Below, one piece after another: positions 42,201 through 47,761 of a stretch of DNA of 64,000 nucleotides. The notes below the pieces were generated by a model. The model ran no database searches, had not been told where the DNA came from, and saw only the letters and a list, made by a program, of their open reading frames with translations. Each line of letters opens with the position of its first letter. Position 1 is the first letter of the stretch. Source of the stretch: Ischnura elegans (lineage: Eukaryota; Arthropoda; Insecta; Odonata; Coenagrionidae); the NCBI RefSeq assembly GCF_921293095.1, contig NC_060252.1, forward strand, positions 38,874,881-38,938,880. Reading direction: 5' to 3'. Made by a program: the position numbers and the translations under genes.

Positions 42201-45200
42201 GTTTCTCGGGTTTTCCACTGGTTGATGTCACCATGTCTCCCGATGTTTCGAGCAGCGACTTGCTGTTCATCTGAAGATCCCCTGAGGATGAACAGCAAGT
42301 TGCTGCTCGAAACGTCGGGCGACATGGAAACATCAACAGGTGGAAAACCTGAGAAACTTTTCTTAATAACTGTTATTTACATATGAAACTTAAAGAATTA
42401 CTTTTTGGCAATATTTACACATTTTTGGAACAAAATTTCATTGGTGTATTTGGAAACTAGGAATTATCACATTTTCTGGGGTAGTATGTATTGCTTGTTT
42501 TAATTTTGGGAAGTATTTCTGGAATAGTTTGAATTGCACCAGGATTGCAAGTCTCATATTGTATGGAGTCACAATAACAATTGGCTCTATGTATCTCTAA
42601 GCCATGTAGTTTCAGCATATCTTACTGTGAATTTTATTTCTAAGACAGGAAGAATGTGAATGCCCTAAGGCATAAACATTTAGCTGTACAATATCATTGA
42701 AAATTAGGGGTCTGTCTGCAAGTGATATGGCCATTTGGGTAGCTAGCTACTTCATTCTTCCTCTTCCTGTAGCATCTTTGAGGAACAGAGGGATCTTGAT
42801 CTCAAATTGTGATCAATACATCACTGAGTCTTTTGTATGAGGATTGAGTCAATATAAGTTCTTGTGTATGATTTTAGTCTATTTGTAAGTGAAGTTAATC
42901 AATCACTTGGCTGTATCTCCTCTGAAATAATTTTATATGCAAAGCCTTTTGTCTTCAACTTCTCAAAATCATTCCTCAGTTTTAGGTTGGAAATAATCTT
43001 TAGAATTGACAGTGACTCAAACCACGATCCCCGAGGTTGGTGAAAAGTGCTTTAACTCGTTTGACTACTCAGACATCCCTACTAGTTAGACTGCAGTGCC
43101 GTGATAGAAGCCAGAAATAGATGCACCGTCTGGCGCAAGATGCGCAGCTTGTTTTTAGGATATCTCCCCATGTCAATTCATATATCACGACAATTTTGAA
43201 TGCATTTAGTGGGCGCTTTCTCAACTTATGACTCCTTCTGTACCCTACTTGCTGAAGCCATACTTCAAATCTTGAGGTGTTTGCTTAGTGGCTTATTTTA
43301 GGAGAATCTTGCTGCATTTTTATCCAATGCAAACACATGGAAGAATTCCTGAGGTACCTGTGTACTTTTGGGTGATTCAATGATTTAAGGGTGGCAACTG
43401 GCCATAACATGGTTGTATCCTAAACTTTGTCTAATTATGGTTTATTTCATCTGAAGCCTGGGATAGCTAATAAAATTTTGAGTTTGAAGGGTACCATGTC
43501 ATTTCAGTATGGTTCTAAAGGATCCAAAATATAATTCTTAAAACGACAAGTGTATGTGCGTATTACATAATTTTAATGCATACCTTTCAATGTGGAAACT
43601 TTTGAGTCTTTTTAAAGTACCTGGCCTCTTCAATTCATGTCTATGACATGTACGGGGGGCTGATTTTTGTTTACTAATTAATCCTTCCTTGCACTGTATC
43701 AGGAATGTCCTTGTCTTAAAACTAAATGACTGACTGATTGGAGCCCAAAGAAGGCTCGAGTGCTATGTTCTGGCTGTGTGTTTAATTAATTTTAATTGCA
43801 TCAGAGTCATATGTGCTATTGAAACTGCTTACATGTACATATTAGTGATTTAAGAATGTCTATAAGAATGTAATTTGTGTGCAGTGTTATCCACCAAGGT
43901 AAGTGCTAGTCAGATACTATCCTTGTATGTTGGTAGAAACTACAAAATAATTTTGATGGGCTGTTCTTGAGGACAGTTCACACATTATGCATCTGTAGCC
44001 TCTCAAATTTTTTCCAATTGTGTGGATATCATTTGCATATGATTGAAAATTTATTTCATCTTCCCAGTCCTTATAGGATCATCGAACTGCATTTAGACAT
44101 AAATGTAACATTGTTTAAGTTCTATATGCTCACCATTAAGTAAATGTTTTCTGCATACTTAATGGCCCCATCAAAGTTAATTAGAATTGGAGTTCATGCA
44201 GTTTTATGGTTTTGCTCGTAATGCTTCATGAACCCCCAAGCAGATTCAAATGGGAATAAATTTCCCAGTATTGGGAATCAAACTATGGACCTTAGGCATT
44301 TTTTTAGTTGAACTTATTAGTGTTTAACTCTCCATTTATTGCATTTTGTTTTATTTCTATTGTGTTTGTTTAATTTATATAAGTACTAAGAGTGATTTTA
44401 AGAGGCATGCAATACCATTGGGATTTAATTCTGAAAAGCCATCAATTGACACATTTTGAGTCCATTTTTTTGTGAAGATGAGAGCTGGGATATCACTCGA
44501 TCCTTAATTTGAATTGAAACGATTGTTTTCTCTAAAATTCTTTTTACTCTTCCAAAGTGATGGTGTTGGTGCCTAGAATTTGTGATTAATAGTATCACAG
44601 TCGTGAGAAGATGATAAGTTCTAGTGTTTCTCAATGGTGTATGTGGTGTTGCGTTAATGTGTTCATGATTGGAAGCTCTTAATACCAGATGAGGCATAGC
44701 AGTATGTTTTAGTAAAAGCGAAGTAACTTCATTTCTCTGCCTTCATACACCCACACGTGTAGCTTCAAATTCATCCCTTGACATGTGGTGTCCACACATC
44801 CCATCCAATACTTCTTTTCCTTAGCCTTCCCTGTTTACCCAACATAGCCCCTTCCGTCATTTTCTTAAGCATTCCCTTGCTTTCTTATTCACAGTACACC
44901 CACACTATTTACCTCCTGTTTTGCCTAGCAGCCTCATCACTATGTTTAGCTCCTCCTCTTTCCTGTTCCTCCCCACCAATCTCTCGTTCTACGTCATTCA
45001 CCATACCCACATCTTTAATAGCGTATTCTTACCTCCCTTCCCAAGGACCAATATTATTCCTGGAACTACAGTACACGCCGCATCAGATTCTTGAACAGCC
45101 TGTTCTTTATTTCTACATCATCCTCTTTTCTATTGGAAATATCTCCCTATGCCAAAGCTATTGTTGTCTTGTGATAGCCCTAGAAATTTTCACTATTTTT

Positions 45201-47761
45201 AACCGATCTATGATTTTATCATCCTAATAATTTCATTGATCCACTCCCTACAGCTTCTGATCATTTTTGCTTCCCTGGACAATCCTGATGGATCATGTAC
45301 CCCTGACATCTGGAGAAGCTGATGGCTTTTCTTCTAGTGCTTCAGGGGCTCCAATTAATATTCGGACCAACTCTGCCACCACTGAGGCTGGCAAGCCTGT
45401 TTTTCTTTCATTTTAAAAATGAAAAACCTAATGAAATGATGTAGTAAACCTTAACAAAGTCATTTTAAGAGCACACAAATGATTTATTATGTTAAAATTT
45501 TTATGCTGAAAGATACGAGAAACTACAGTGAAAATATTTTTTAAATGAACTCATTGAGTACCCCCTGTTCCATAACCAATTGTAAGATTTTTTTTAGCTG
45601 AGTACAGTGTCGAAAAGACCATAAGTCTCATACATCCACCATTTAAGCAATGAAATATTTGACTAACTAAGCAATTTCCGAATCAATATCTTTTTCGTAC
45701 TACCCCTCTTCATTGAAGAATTTAAGGTCCAATTACTGACACATTCAGAGCACCATAGTTTGTTAGTTTCGTCGTGGCCTGTGCTTGGAAACCCTTCTAC
45801 AACCTGACACGGTCCATTTTCATGAACAGTTCCCCTTGTGGGATTGATGAAACTTCCCACTCTTTATTCTGCTCTGAGACCTTGCTAAGTTCACTTGCTT
45901 TCGCTTCCAACCTCTTTATGTTATTGCCGTTTCCAGGTCCAGTTGAATGACAGGCCCTCGCAAAATTCCAGTCACTTCTGCAACTCATCTTAGGGTGGCT
46001 ATCTTTTCCTTATTTTCTAATGTTGGCCACACTGTCGACCATGCACCCTTTCCCTTCCTCTCTGGGATGGGAGATGGCTGCCTTCCCTCCAAGTTTCCTC
46101 TCCCGAGTGGGGGCCCTTCCTTGAACTTGTAGCCTGTTCACACATTAAGGGGCCATGACAAAACAGACTATGATAGTGCTTGTAGCAGATTTCATTGCCT
46201 ATTTATGTTACCAGGGGAGTTCTGTAAGTGAATATTTTACCTTCTCTATCAGGCAAGAGCTGCATTTCATGGTTACATGTTTTCTTGGGAGTATTTTCGT
46301 ATGGGCTATTTTACAAGTGACTGGTTATAAGTGAAGCATTTTGCAAATCACCCTAAAATGACCTCCCATTTTGAGCCCCGCTCTACAATGCTCTATAAAG
46401 GGAATTCTCTTTTTTAAATTCTCTTCTTCTCTATTCCCTGCTTACCATTCTTCCCTCTAGCCTGCTTTTTTCCAATGTGTTGCCCAAATAGTCGTGTCAC
46501 TCTCGTTGCTCAAGTTAGTGCCCATCTATTTGTATTTCAAGCCTTACATTCCATCCTCACAATACTCCACAGAACCGCTTAACTTTTATCATCTTGTCTT
46601 CATGCTGTATTTATCCTACAATTTACCGTACTCAATGGTACCCCGCAACCATTCGGCATCTGCGGTAGAAAATATATGCAGACTTTCTTAGATTGATGGT
46701 TATTATTAGAAGCAATGGAAGTCTTTTGCCTGATTCATACATTGTCACTCTGAAGCATAGACTTCGTATCGAGAGCGAACTTAAAATAGGAATGGTATTA
46801 GATAAAAATGAGGAAAGTTTCAAACTGGATAACCAAAAATTCCATGGAAGCTCTCCAGTTTGAAATTTTATAAAATACTACAACACAAACTGCTTTTGGT
46901 ATACTTAGTGTTCTCACTTTTGGCATACTTAAGTGTTCTCAACTCAACATTCAAAGAACCGAATTTGAATTAAGATAGTTAGAAATGTTGAAAGTTATTA
47001 GAAAAATCTTTGATTAAAATTAACTAAAATATGTTTTAAAATCGGAATGATGACAGTTGCGAAATCATCTTTAATTATTGGATAAAAAGTAAAATAAGAT
47101 GTTTTTTTTAGATGCTGAAACTGCTGAAGTAGAAGAGCTGCTAAAACATGTGAAAGTGGAACCGAAAGATGATTCTGAGAAGGATGAAGCTGAGATGGAG
47201 ACTGAGGCAAGTGGTGTAGCTGTCAAAGAAGAACCTGGGGTGAGTAGCGAGGAAGTTGCTCCTGAAGTCAAAGAAGAGCCTATGGAAAGTGAAGAAATTG
47301 AAGAAAAGCAGGATGAGGAAATGGAAGAAATTGTGGAGCCAGTGGCAGGAACAGTGGATACCACCTTAAATGTGGTTGCATGCTCAATTGATGGTAATGT
47401 TGAATTTGAGGACACTGCTTCTGTTGGAGCACCTGTCCCTGGTCGAATTAAAATTAACATATCCAAGCCACTTGTTTCCAATCCTCCTCAGAGCACAGGG
47501 GGTAGTTCAGAGTCTGAGGAACTGGCCCCACCAGGAGTAGATGATGTAGAGGCTAATAAGGAATGTAGTGAAGAGGGGGTTGTTGGTGAAACAGAATCTG
47601 AAACAAAAGAGGAATTAGTTGATGAAGAAGCCCAGGTTGCCCCCCCTCCACCTGGTGAGGGTACTCTCAGGTTAAAACCACGGCTCATAGGCCGTAAGCT
47701 AACGGAGCTTCCACCAGTCATGAAGGGAACAGAATTATCAGGTCTTTGTTCAATCATGTAA
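38..47761 (+). CDS. Pcf11: Pcf11, pre-mRNA cleavage complex 2 protein (5'-partial, 18 exons in window)
   Basis: Pcf11 is a subunit of cleavage factor II. It binds the RNA polymerase II C-terminal domain through its CID, binds CLP1, and drives 3'-end cleavage and transcription termination in the nucleus. Exons read from the sequence: 38-214, 4690-4968, 17017-17100, 19606-20911, 21195-21339, 23913-24445, 25736-26007, 26912-27877, 28286-28525, 28609-28787, 29219-29568, 29978-30166, 31027-31167, 31710-31908, 32348-32574, 33271-33557, 34434-34635, 47112-47761. All junctions are GT-AG and in phase, giving about 2141 residues, longer than human PCF11 (about 1550 aa) and closer to fly Pcf11. Order of parts: end of CID, Gln-rich coiled coil, Ser/Lys-rich region with DPRLN and DVDLR motifs, Gly/Pro-rich region, a repeated beta-like module, two zinc fingers around the CLP1-binding segment, and an acidic tail. 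The start codon and first CID exons lie upstream of the window. Confidence 0.96.
215..4689 (+). other. Pcf11 intron
   Basis: An AT-rich intron of 4475 bp between the CID exon and the coiled-coil exon. Several short open frames occur (for example around 2064-2485 and 2585-3064), but none shows a recognisable family, conserved motif or splice-compatible context. I see no identifiable transposon here. Confidence 0.85.
4690..4968 (+). CDS. Pcf11: Pcf11 exon: Gln/Leu-rich coiled coil
   Basis: 93 codons, phase 0 at both ends. A Ser/Pro/Thr-rich stretch leads into a helical segment rich in Gln, Glu, Leu and Lys, beginning TEAQMREQLLRKQKELLELQ. The same coiled-coil segment follows the CID in animal Pcf11 proteins. 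Acceptor ttaacag, donor gttagt. Confidence 0.93.
8489..9170 (-). pseudogene. Tigger transposase remnant (DDE_1 family)
   Basis: The - strand frame at 8489-9016 contains the catalytic-core signatures SIMDNATVH (Asp codon near 8803) and PLDQGIIQDFK (Asp near 8702), plus the ANKNSWMT segment typical of Tigger/jerky-type DDE_1 transposases. Upstream, in another frame (about 9070-9125), is ETGLFF, which in active relatives is preceded by the first catalytic Asp. Here that position reads Pro (APETGLFF). A frameshift near 9015 separates the two parts. The N-terminal DNA-binding half is not recognisable. It is non-functional. Confidence 0.88.
9492..11258. mobile_element. Nested pogo-like DNA transposon with near-perfect terminal inverted repeats
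   Basis: The left end CCGTATATCTCCGAATATAG (9492 on) and the reverse complement of the right end (to 11258) are identical over about 27 bp, ending in a C/G run. TA flanks both sides (9490-9491 and 11259-11260). It sits inside the Tigger element. At the right end the inner G-run plus ACTATATTCGG segment is duplicated in tandem (about 11211-11250). The interior is mostly AT-rich and keeps only an N-terminal transposase fragment (10363-10596), so this is a deletion derivative. Confidence 0.9.
10363..10596 (+). pseudogene. Pogo-like transposase N-terminal fragment
   Basis: The translation contains RRSFDANLKIAVAEYAVNHS and, after an in-frame stop at 10504-10506, FVRKCRAEALCVTYAMIRD. This pattern (RSF-x-A-x-x-K helix-turn-helix, then a CENP-B-type segment ending TYAMIR) is typical of the start of pogo-like transposases with a Brinker/Psq-like DNA-binding domain. 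The second helix region is corrupted, and no DDE core follows inside the element. Confidence 0.7.
12035..15448. mobile_element. Tigger-like element, probable
   Basis: The left end reads CAGTAAAACCTCTTTATATC at 12035. The reverse complement of the right end at 15448 reads CAGTAAAACCTCTAATGTAG, giving a shared 13-bp terminus with similar GTAA and AGAGG subterminal motifs. TA follows the right end; the left flank is CA, so the target duplication is imperfect. The interior is AT-rich, with a 56-codon open frame at 12688-12858. It could instead be two separate element ends of one family. Confidence 0.5.
12688..12858 (+). pseudogene. Short open frame, possible transposase start
   Basis: A 56-codon frame starting MASLCRFKGKF and ending SASVEGYRIVYVHF before a TAA. 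The GYRIV segment recalls the start of arthropod Mutator-like (MULE) transposases, but the similarity is short and from memory. It lies inside a Tigger-like element, which does not fit a MULE origin well. No intact downstream frame follows. Treat the function as unknown. Confidence 0.3.
15451..16073 (-). mobile_element. 669-bp MITE family, copy C (inverted)
   Basis: On the - strand it aligns along its whole length with copy B (54989-55657) and with copy A at 17334-18411. Shared landmarks are the GGTAGTTTCC terminus, the segment with GCATTGATTGC and TTACCCACC, the GCATGCATGAGG box, the AAGCCAAGCGCTACC box, and the TACTCCAGGAG box near the other end. Its distal terminus (near 15451) is missing about 15-20 bp and abuts a Tigger-like end. 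The TTAA site used by the insertion in copy A is empty here. Confidence 0.85.
17017..17100 (+). CDS. Pcf11: Pcf11 exon 3 in window (84 nt, in-frame)
   Basis: 28 codons, VEDDTSKVISLKTEVKKKVE and onward, phase 0 at both ends, acceptor tctaag and donor gtgggt. It continues the charged helical segment. Because it is a multiple of three and both flanking junctions are phase 0, skipping would keep the frame. Inverted MITE copies lie about 0.9 kb upstream and 0.2 kb downstream. Confidence 0.85.
17334..18411 (+). mobile_element. 669-bp MITE family, copy A (interrupted)
   Basis: The termini are AATAGGGTAGTTTCC on the left and GGAAACCACCCTATT on the right, a 15-bp inverted repeat with one mismatch. 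The body matches copies B and C closely. A 404-bp piggyBac-type insert (17624-18027) splits it. No clear target duplication is visible outside the termini, so the superfamily is unassigned. It has no coding capacity. Confidence 0.88.
17624..18027. mobile_element. piggyBac-type MITE inserted at TTAA
   Basis: A 12-bp perfect terminal inverted repeat, CACACTCAATGC, flanked on each side by TTAA (17620-17623 and 18028-18031). Copies B and C of the host MITE have a single uninterrupted TTAA-like site at the same place, which defines the insertion exactly. Near the right end are two 22-bp palindromes of the form GATGCCTTG..CAAGGCATC (17951-17972 and 17993-18014). TTAA duplication is the hallmark of piggyBac transposition. 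The element is non-coding. Confidence 0.88.
19606..20911 (+). CDS. Pcf11: Pcf11 exon: Ser/Lys-rich region with DPRLN motifs
   Basis: 1306 nt, phase 0 in and phase 1 out. It encodes a long, likely disordered, Ser/Lys/Pro-rich region. Two copies of a DPRLN motif occur (SARDPRLNRQ and GTKDPRLNKL), the form seen in animal Pcf11, and one DVDLR motif (GDVDLRQCPNPLG). Ser-Pro sites and basic runs such as SKRKRDRKKD suggest a phosphorylated, nuclear region. Acceptor tccacag, donor gtaagg. Confidence 0.93.
21195..21339 (+). CDS. Pcf11: Pcf11 exon: second DVDLR motif
   Basis: 145 nt, phase 1 in and phase 2 out. It encodes NKDVDLRHMSRSPP and a basic TKKSKAEMFDV segment. Joining to the next exon restores V-LFGNEDVDLR, which fixes both the phase and the join. 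Acceptor tttcag, donor gtaagt. Confidence 0.9.
21340..23912 (+). other. Pcf11 intron
   Basis: A 2.6-kb AT-rich intron. I see no recognisable mobile element, RNA gene or conserved open frame. Confidence 0.8.
23913..24445 (+). CDS. Pcf11: Pcf11 exon: LFGNEDVDLR and Pro-rich region
   Basis: 533 nt, phase 2 in and phase 1 out. It opens with LFGNEDVDLRQLP, the third DVDLR motif and a conserved Pcf11 signature. A Pro/Ala-rich stretch and a compact conserved-looking segment (DMVADRAKLWAKYKEVNPD) follow, and the exon ends in a Gly/Arg-rich tail (GRGVFTGALRGGFGR). Acceptor tttttag, donor gtaatt. Confidence 0.92.
24446..25735 (+). other. Pcf11 intron
   Basis: A 1.3-kb intron containing a tRNA-derived SINE remnant on the - strand (about 24490-24655). 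The rest is AT-rich with nothing recognisable. Confidence 0.8.
24490..24655 (-). repeat. tRNA-derived SINE fragment
   Basis: On the - strand the segment reads GGGTTCGAGTCCCACC, a perfect tRNA B box with its T-arm stem, preceded by an anticodon-arm-like stretch (GCCTACCACACCGTAGG). Beyond the B box it runs into non-tRNA sequence. That structure is typical of a tRNA-derived SINE and not of a functional tRNA: the acceptor stem and a clean A box are not seen. Confidence 0.7.
25736..26007 (+). CDS. Pcf11: Pcf11 exon: acidic region and SIIVAQADEQLKNG helix
   Basis: 272 nt, phase 1 in and phase 0 out. It contains Asp runs (EDDDDK, DDDDED), then a helical segment SIIVAQADEQLKNGTMSITQ that continues into the next exon as a Pcf11-like helix pair. 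Acceptor ttaaag, donor gttagt. Confidence 0.92.
26912..27877 (+). CDS. Pcf11: Pcf11 exon: charged helix and Gly/Pro-rich region
   Basis: 966 nt, phase 0 at both ends (322 codons). It starts VIHLNEIQKLREAQRREDEH and passes into a long Gly/Pro/His-rich, likely disordered, region. This occupies the place of the FEGP-type repeats of vertebrate PCF11 but does not repeat that motif. It ends with the first of four IDG-type units (INIDGVPREIRFYG, from 27782). Acceptor tttcag, donor gtatgt. Confidence 0.92.
28286..28525 (+). CDS. Pcf11: Pcf11 exon: beta-repeat module, second unit
   Basis: 80 codons, phase 0 at both ends. It contains LGAPTRELNIDGRWYECHFG and GGPPMPVDLDDNRRHFVEL. The latter is mirrored by FGGLPMPIIVHDRKHFIRF two exons later, so this is half of an internal duplication. 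Acceptor ttctag, donor gtacta. Confidence 0.93.
28609..28787 (+). CDS. Pcf11: Pcf11 exon: beta-repeat module, third unit
   Basis: 179 nt, phase 0 in and phase 2 out. It contains RTDLVAGKINLIIDARDMVP and FEIEGRPHTLRF, the third unit. The preceding intron (28526-28608) is only 83 bp, the shortest in the gene. Acceptor ttaacag, donor gtgtgt. Confidence 0.92.
29219..29568 (+). CDS. Pcf11: Pcf11 exon: beta-repeat module, fourth unit
   Basis: 350 nt, phase 2 in and phase 1 out. It completes INGRQFRVEFGGLPMPI, then DRKHFIRFSVLPRGIMPG, and passes into a Pro/Glu-rich linker. Acceptor atttcag, donor gtcagt. Confidence 0.92.
29978..30166 (+). CDS. Pcf11: Pcf11 exon: Arg/His-rich linker
   Basis: 189 nt, phase 1 in and phase 1 out. 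It encodes a basic, Gly/Arg/His-rich segment (SGSRGRMQHGGRRPF, RHTRRPSPSRTNLPP). Acceptor ttatag, donor gtgagt. Confidence 0.88.
31027..31167 (+). CDS. Pcf11: Pcf11 exon: LPLELLTSLMPVTVAP segment
   Basis: 141 nt, phase 1 in and phase 1 out. A short hydrophobic helix-like stretch (GPQLPLELLTSLMPVTVAPA), then Ser/Asp-rich sequence. Acceptor ttcacag, donor gtatgt. Confidence 0.88.
31710..31908 (+). CDS. Pcf11: Pcf11 exon: LGGLDINVEALFQRLVATG helix
   Basis: 199 nt, phase 1 in and phase 2 out. It encodes LPGLGGLDINVEALFQRLVA and then a Lys/Asp linker ending FSSECLKS just before zinc finger 1. Acceptor ttgtag, donor gtgagt. Confidence 0.9.
32348..32574 (+). CDS. Pcf11: Pcf11 exon: zinc finger 1 and CLP1-binding segment
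   Basis: 227 nt, phase 2 in and phase 1 out. The first C2H2 finger reads CSSCGVRFPPEQTMKYSQHL then DWHF, with Cys pair CxxC and His pair HxxxH. The segment RKWYYDVSDWIQFEEMEDLE follows, the conserved stretch between the two Pcf11 fingers that in yeast contacts Clp1. Acceptor tttcag, donor gtaaat. Confidence 0.94.
33271..33557 (+). CDS. Pcf11: Pcf11 exon: zinc finger 2
   Basis: 287 nt, phase 1 in and phase 0 out. After a Gly/Asn/Thr-rich linker it encodes HCAVCREGFEQFYNEEKEEW, then HLKDAVRF and TYHPVCYEDYK. The CxxC pair and the later HxxC pair form the second Pcf11 zinc finger, almost identical in spacing to vertebrate PCF11. Acceptor gttatag, donor gtgagc. Confidence 0.95.
34434..34635 (+). 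CDS. Pcf11: Pcf11 exon: acidic Glu-rich segment with IKEEP motif
   Basis: 202 nt, phase 0 in and phase 1 out. Very Glu-rich, containing NKVIKEEPTEDG (34595-34611), a SUMO-consensus type motif (hydrophobic-Lys-x-Glu). Three similar motifs lie in the next exon, 12.5 kb away. Acceptor gcatcag, donor gtaaat. Reading through the donor would add about 44 residues before a stop at 34767. Confidence 0.9.
37876..37881 (+). promoter_or_regulatory. Candidate intronic poly(A) signal
   Basis: AATAAA, followed within 30 bp by a T/GT-rich stretch (acattttctttggtgttcc), the usual layout of a cleavage site. It lies in the last Pcf11 intron. A second AATAAA at 35471-35476 has a weaker downstream element. Either could give a transcript lacking the last exon. 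Confidence 0.35.
41042..41719. mobile_element. Tigger-like non-autonomous element
   Basis: The left end CTGTTTAGGACCTCAAATCC and the reverse complement of the right end, CAGTTGAGGACCTCAAATCT, form inverted repeats of about 23 bp with few mismatches. TA flanks both sides (41040-41041 and 41720-41721). The interior of about 630 bp has no transposase. The GAACCC/GGGTTTCTGGA subterminal repeat is also inverted. Confidence 0.75.
41794..42114 (-). pseudogene. piggyBac transposase fragment
   Basis: The 106-codon - strand frame includes VCALMDPYYRKGHNLLVDNW followed by YTNP. The pattern [LM]xPxxxKGxxLxxDNWYTxP is the core of the DDE_Tnp_1_7 (piggyBac) family and contains a catalytic Asp. The N- and C-terminal parts of the transposase are absent and no TTAA-flanked ends can be assigned, so this is a remnant. 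Confidence 0.8.
42195..42363. repeat. 169-bp imperfect palindrome with hammerhead-like core
   Basis: Two arms of about 80 bp, from AGAAAAGTTTCTC to GAGAAACTTTTCT, are reverse complements with about 10 mismatches around a short centre near 42275. The right arm contains CTGAGGATGAACAGCAAG, then TTGCTGCTCGAAAC, resembling the CUGANGA/GAAA core of hammerhead ribozymes from Penelope-like elements. The left arm has a more degenerate copy on the - strand. In RNA the whole would fold as one long hairpin. Confidence 0.75.
43005..43090 (-). repeat. tRNA-like SINE remnant
   Basis: The - strand contains GTGGTTTGAGTCACTG, a near-consensus B box, downstream of an A-box-like AGTAGTC stretch. No complete tRNA cloverleaf can be drawn. 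A related fragment on the - strand with GTTTGATTCCC lies at about 44260-44300. Confidence 0.45.
44780..45090 (-). pseudogene. LINE C-terminal fragment
   Basis: The - strand translation contains KGMLKKMTEGAMLGKQGRLR, which parallels the GMLKTVLEGRILGNRGRGRK segment of the LINE remnant at 63441-63620. The purine-rich character of this strand also explains the long C/T-rich tract and the spurious 149-codon + strand frame here. Stops and frameshifts are frequent. Confidence 0.55.
45254..45390 (+). other. Exon-like segment in the last Pcf11 intron
   Basis: A branch-point-like tcctaataat (about 45222) and tccctacag precede 45254, and a GC-type donor (G|GCAAGC) follows 45390. The frame 45285-45390 is open and ends in phase 1, matching the phase needed by the last exon. 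From 45254 the segment is 137 nt, one base short of a multiple of three, and the entering frame stops at 45286. A NAGNAG-type acceptor at 45316/45319 would instead give an in-frame 75- or 72-nt exon encoding ADGFSSSASGAPINIRTNSA. It may be a cassette exon, a decayed exon, or chance. Confidence 0.4.
47112..47761 (+). CDS. Pcf11: Pcf11 last exon: acidic tail and conserved C-terminus
   Basis: Phase 1 in, ending at TAA 47759-47761. Glu-rich, with three SUMO-consensus type motifs: VKVEP (47150-47164), VKEEP (47222-47236) and VKEEP (47267-47281). It also has GRIKINISKPLVS and ends GTELSGLCSIM, the conserved Pcf11 C-terminus. The stop codon overlaps a consensus 5' splice site (AT|GTAAGT). Confidence 0.94.

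Larger units (their letters stand above)
34636..47111 (+). other. Last Pcf11 intron (12.5 kb)
   Basis: It contains possible intronic poly(A) signals (35471 and 37876), a Tigger-like element (41042-41719), a piggyBac transposase fragment, a 169-bp palindrome, tRNA-like SINE remnants, a LINE fragment at about 44780-45090 and an exon-like segment at 45254-45390. The stretches 34770-38980 and 45400-47111 otherwise show only AT-rich sequence and unsupported short open frames. A minus frame at 45797-45988 is unidentified. Confidence 0.8.

Noticed and set aside
44778-45227. 149-codon + strand open frame, Pro/Leu/Ser-rich
   Set aside because: It is the antisense of a purine-rich LINE C-terminal fragment, which explains the length and composition.
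45797-45988. - strand frame with KRLEAKASELSKVSEQNKEW
   Set aside because: Looks helical but has no recognisable family and no splice context; possibly an old retroelement remnant, not enough to call.
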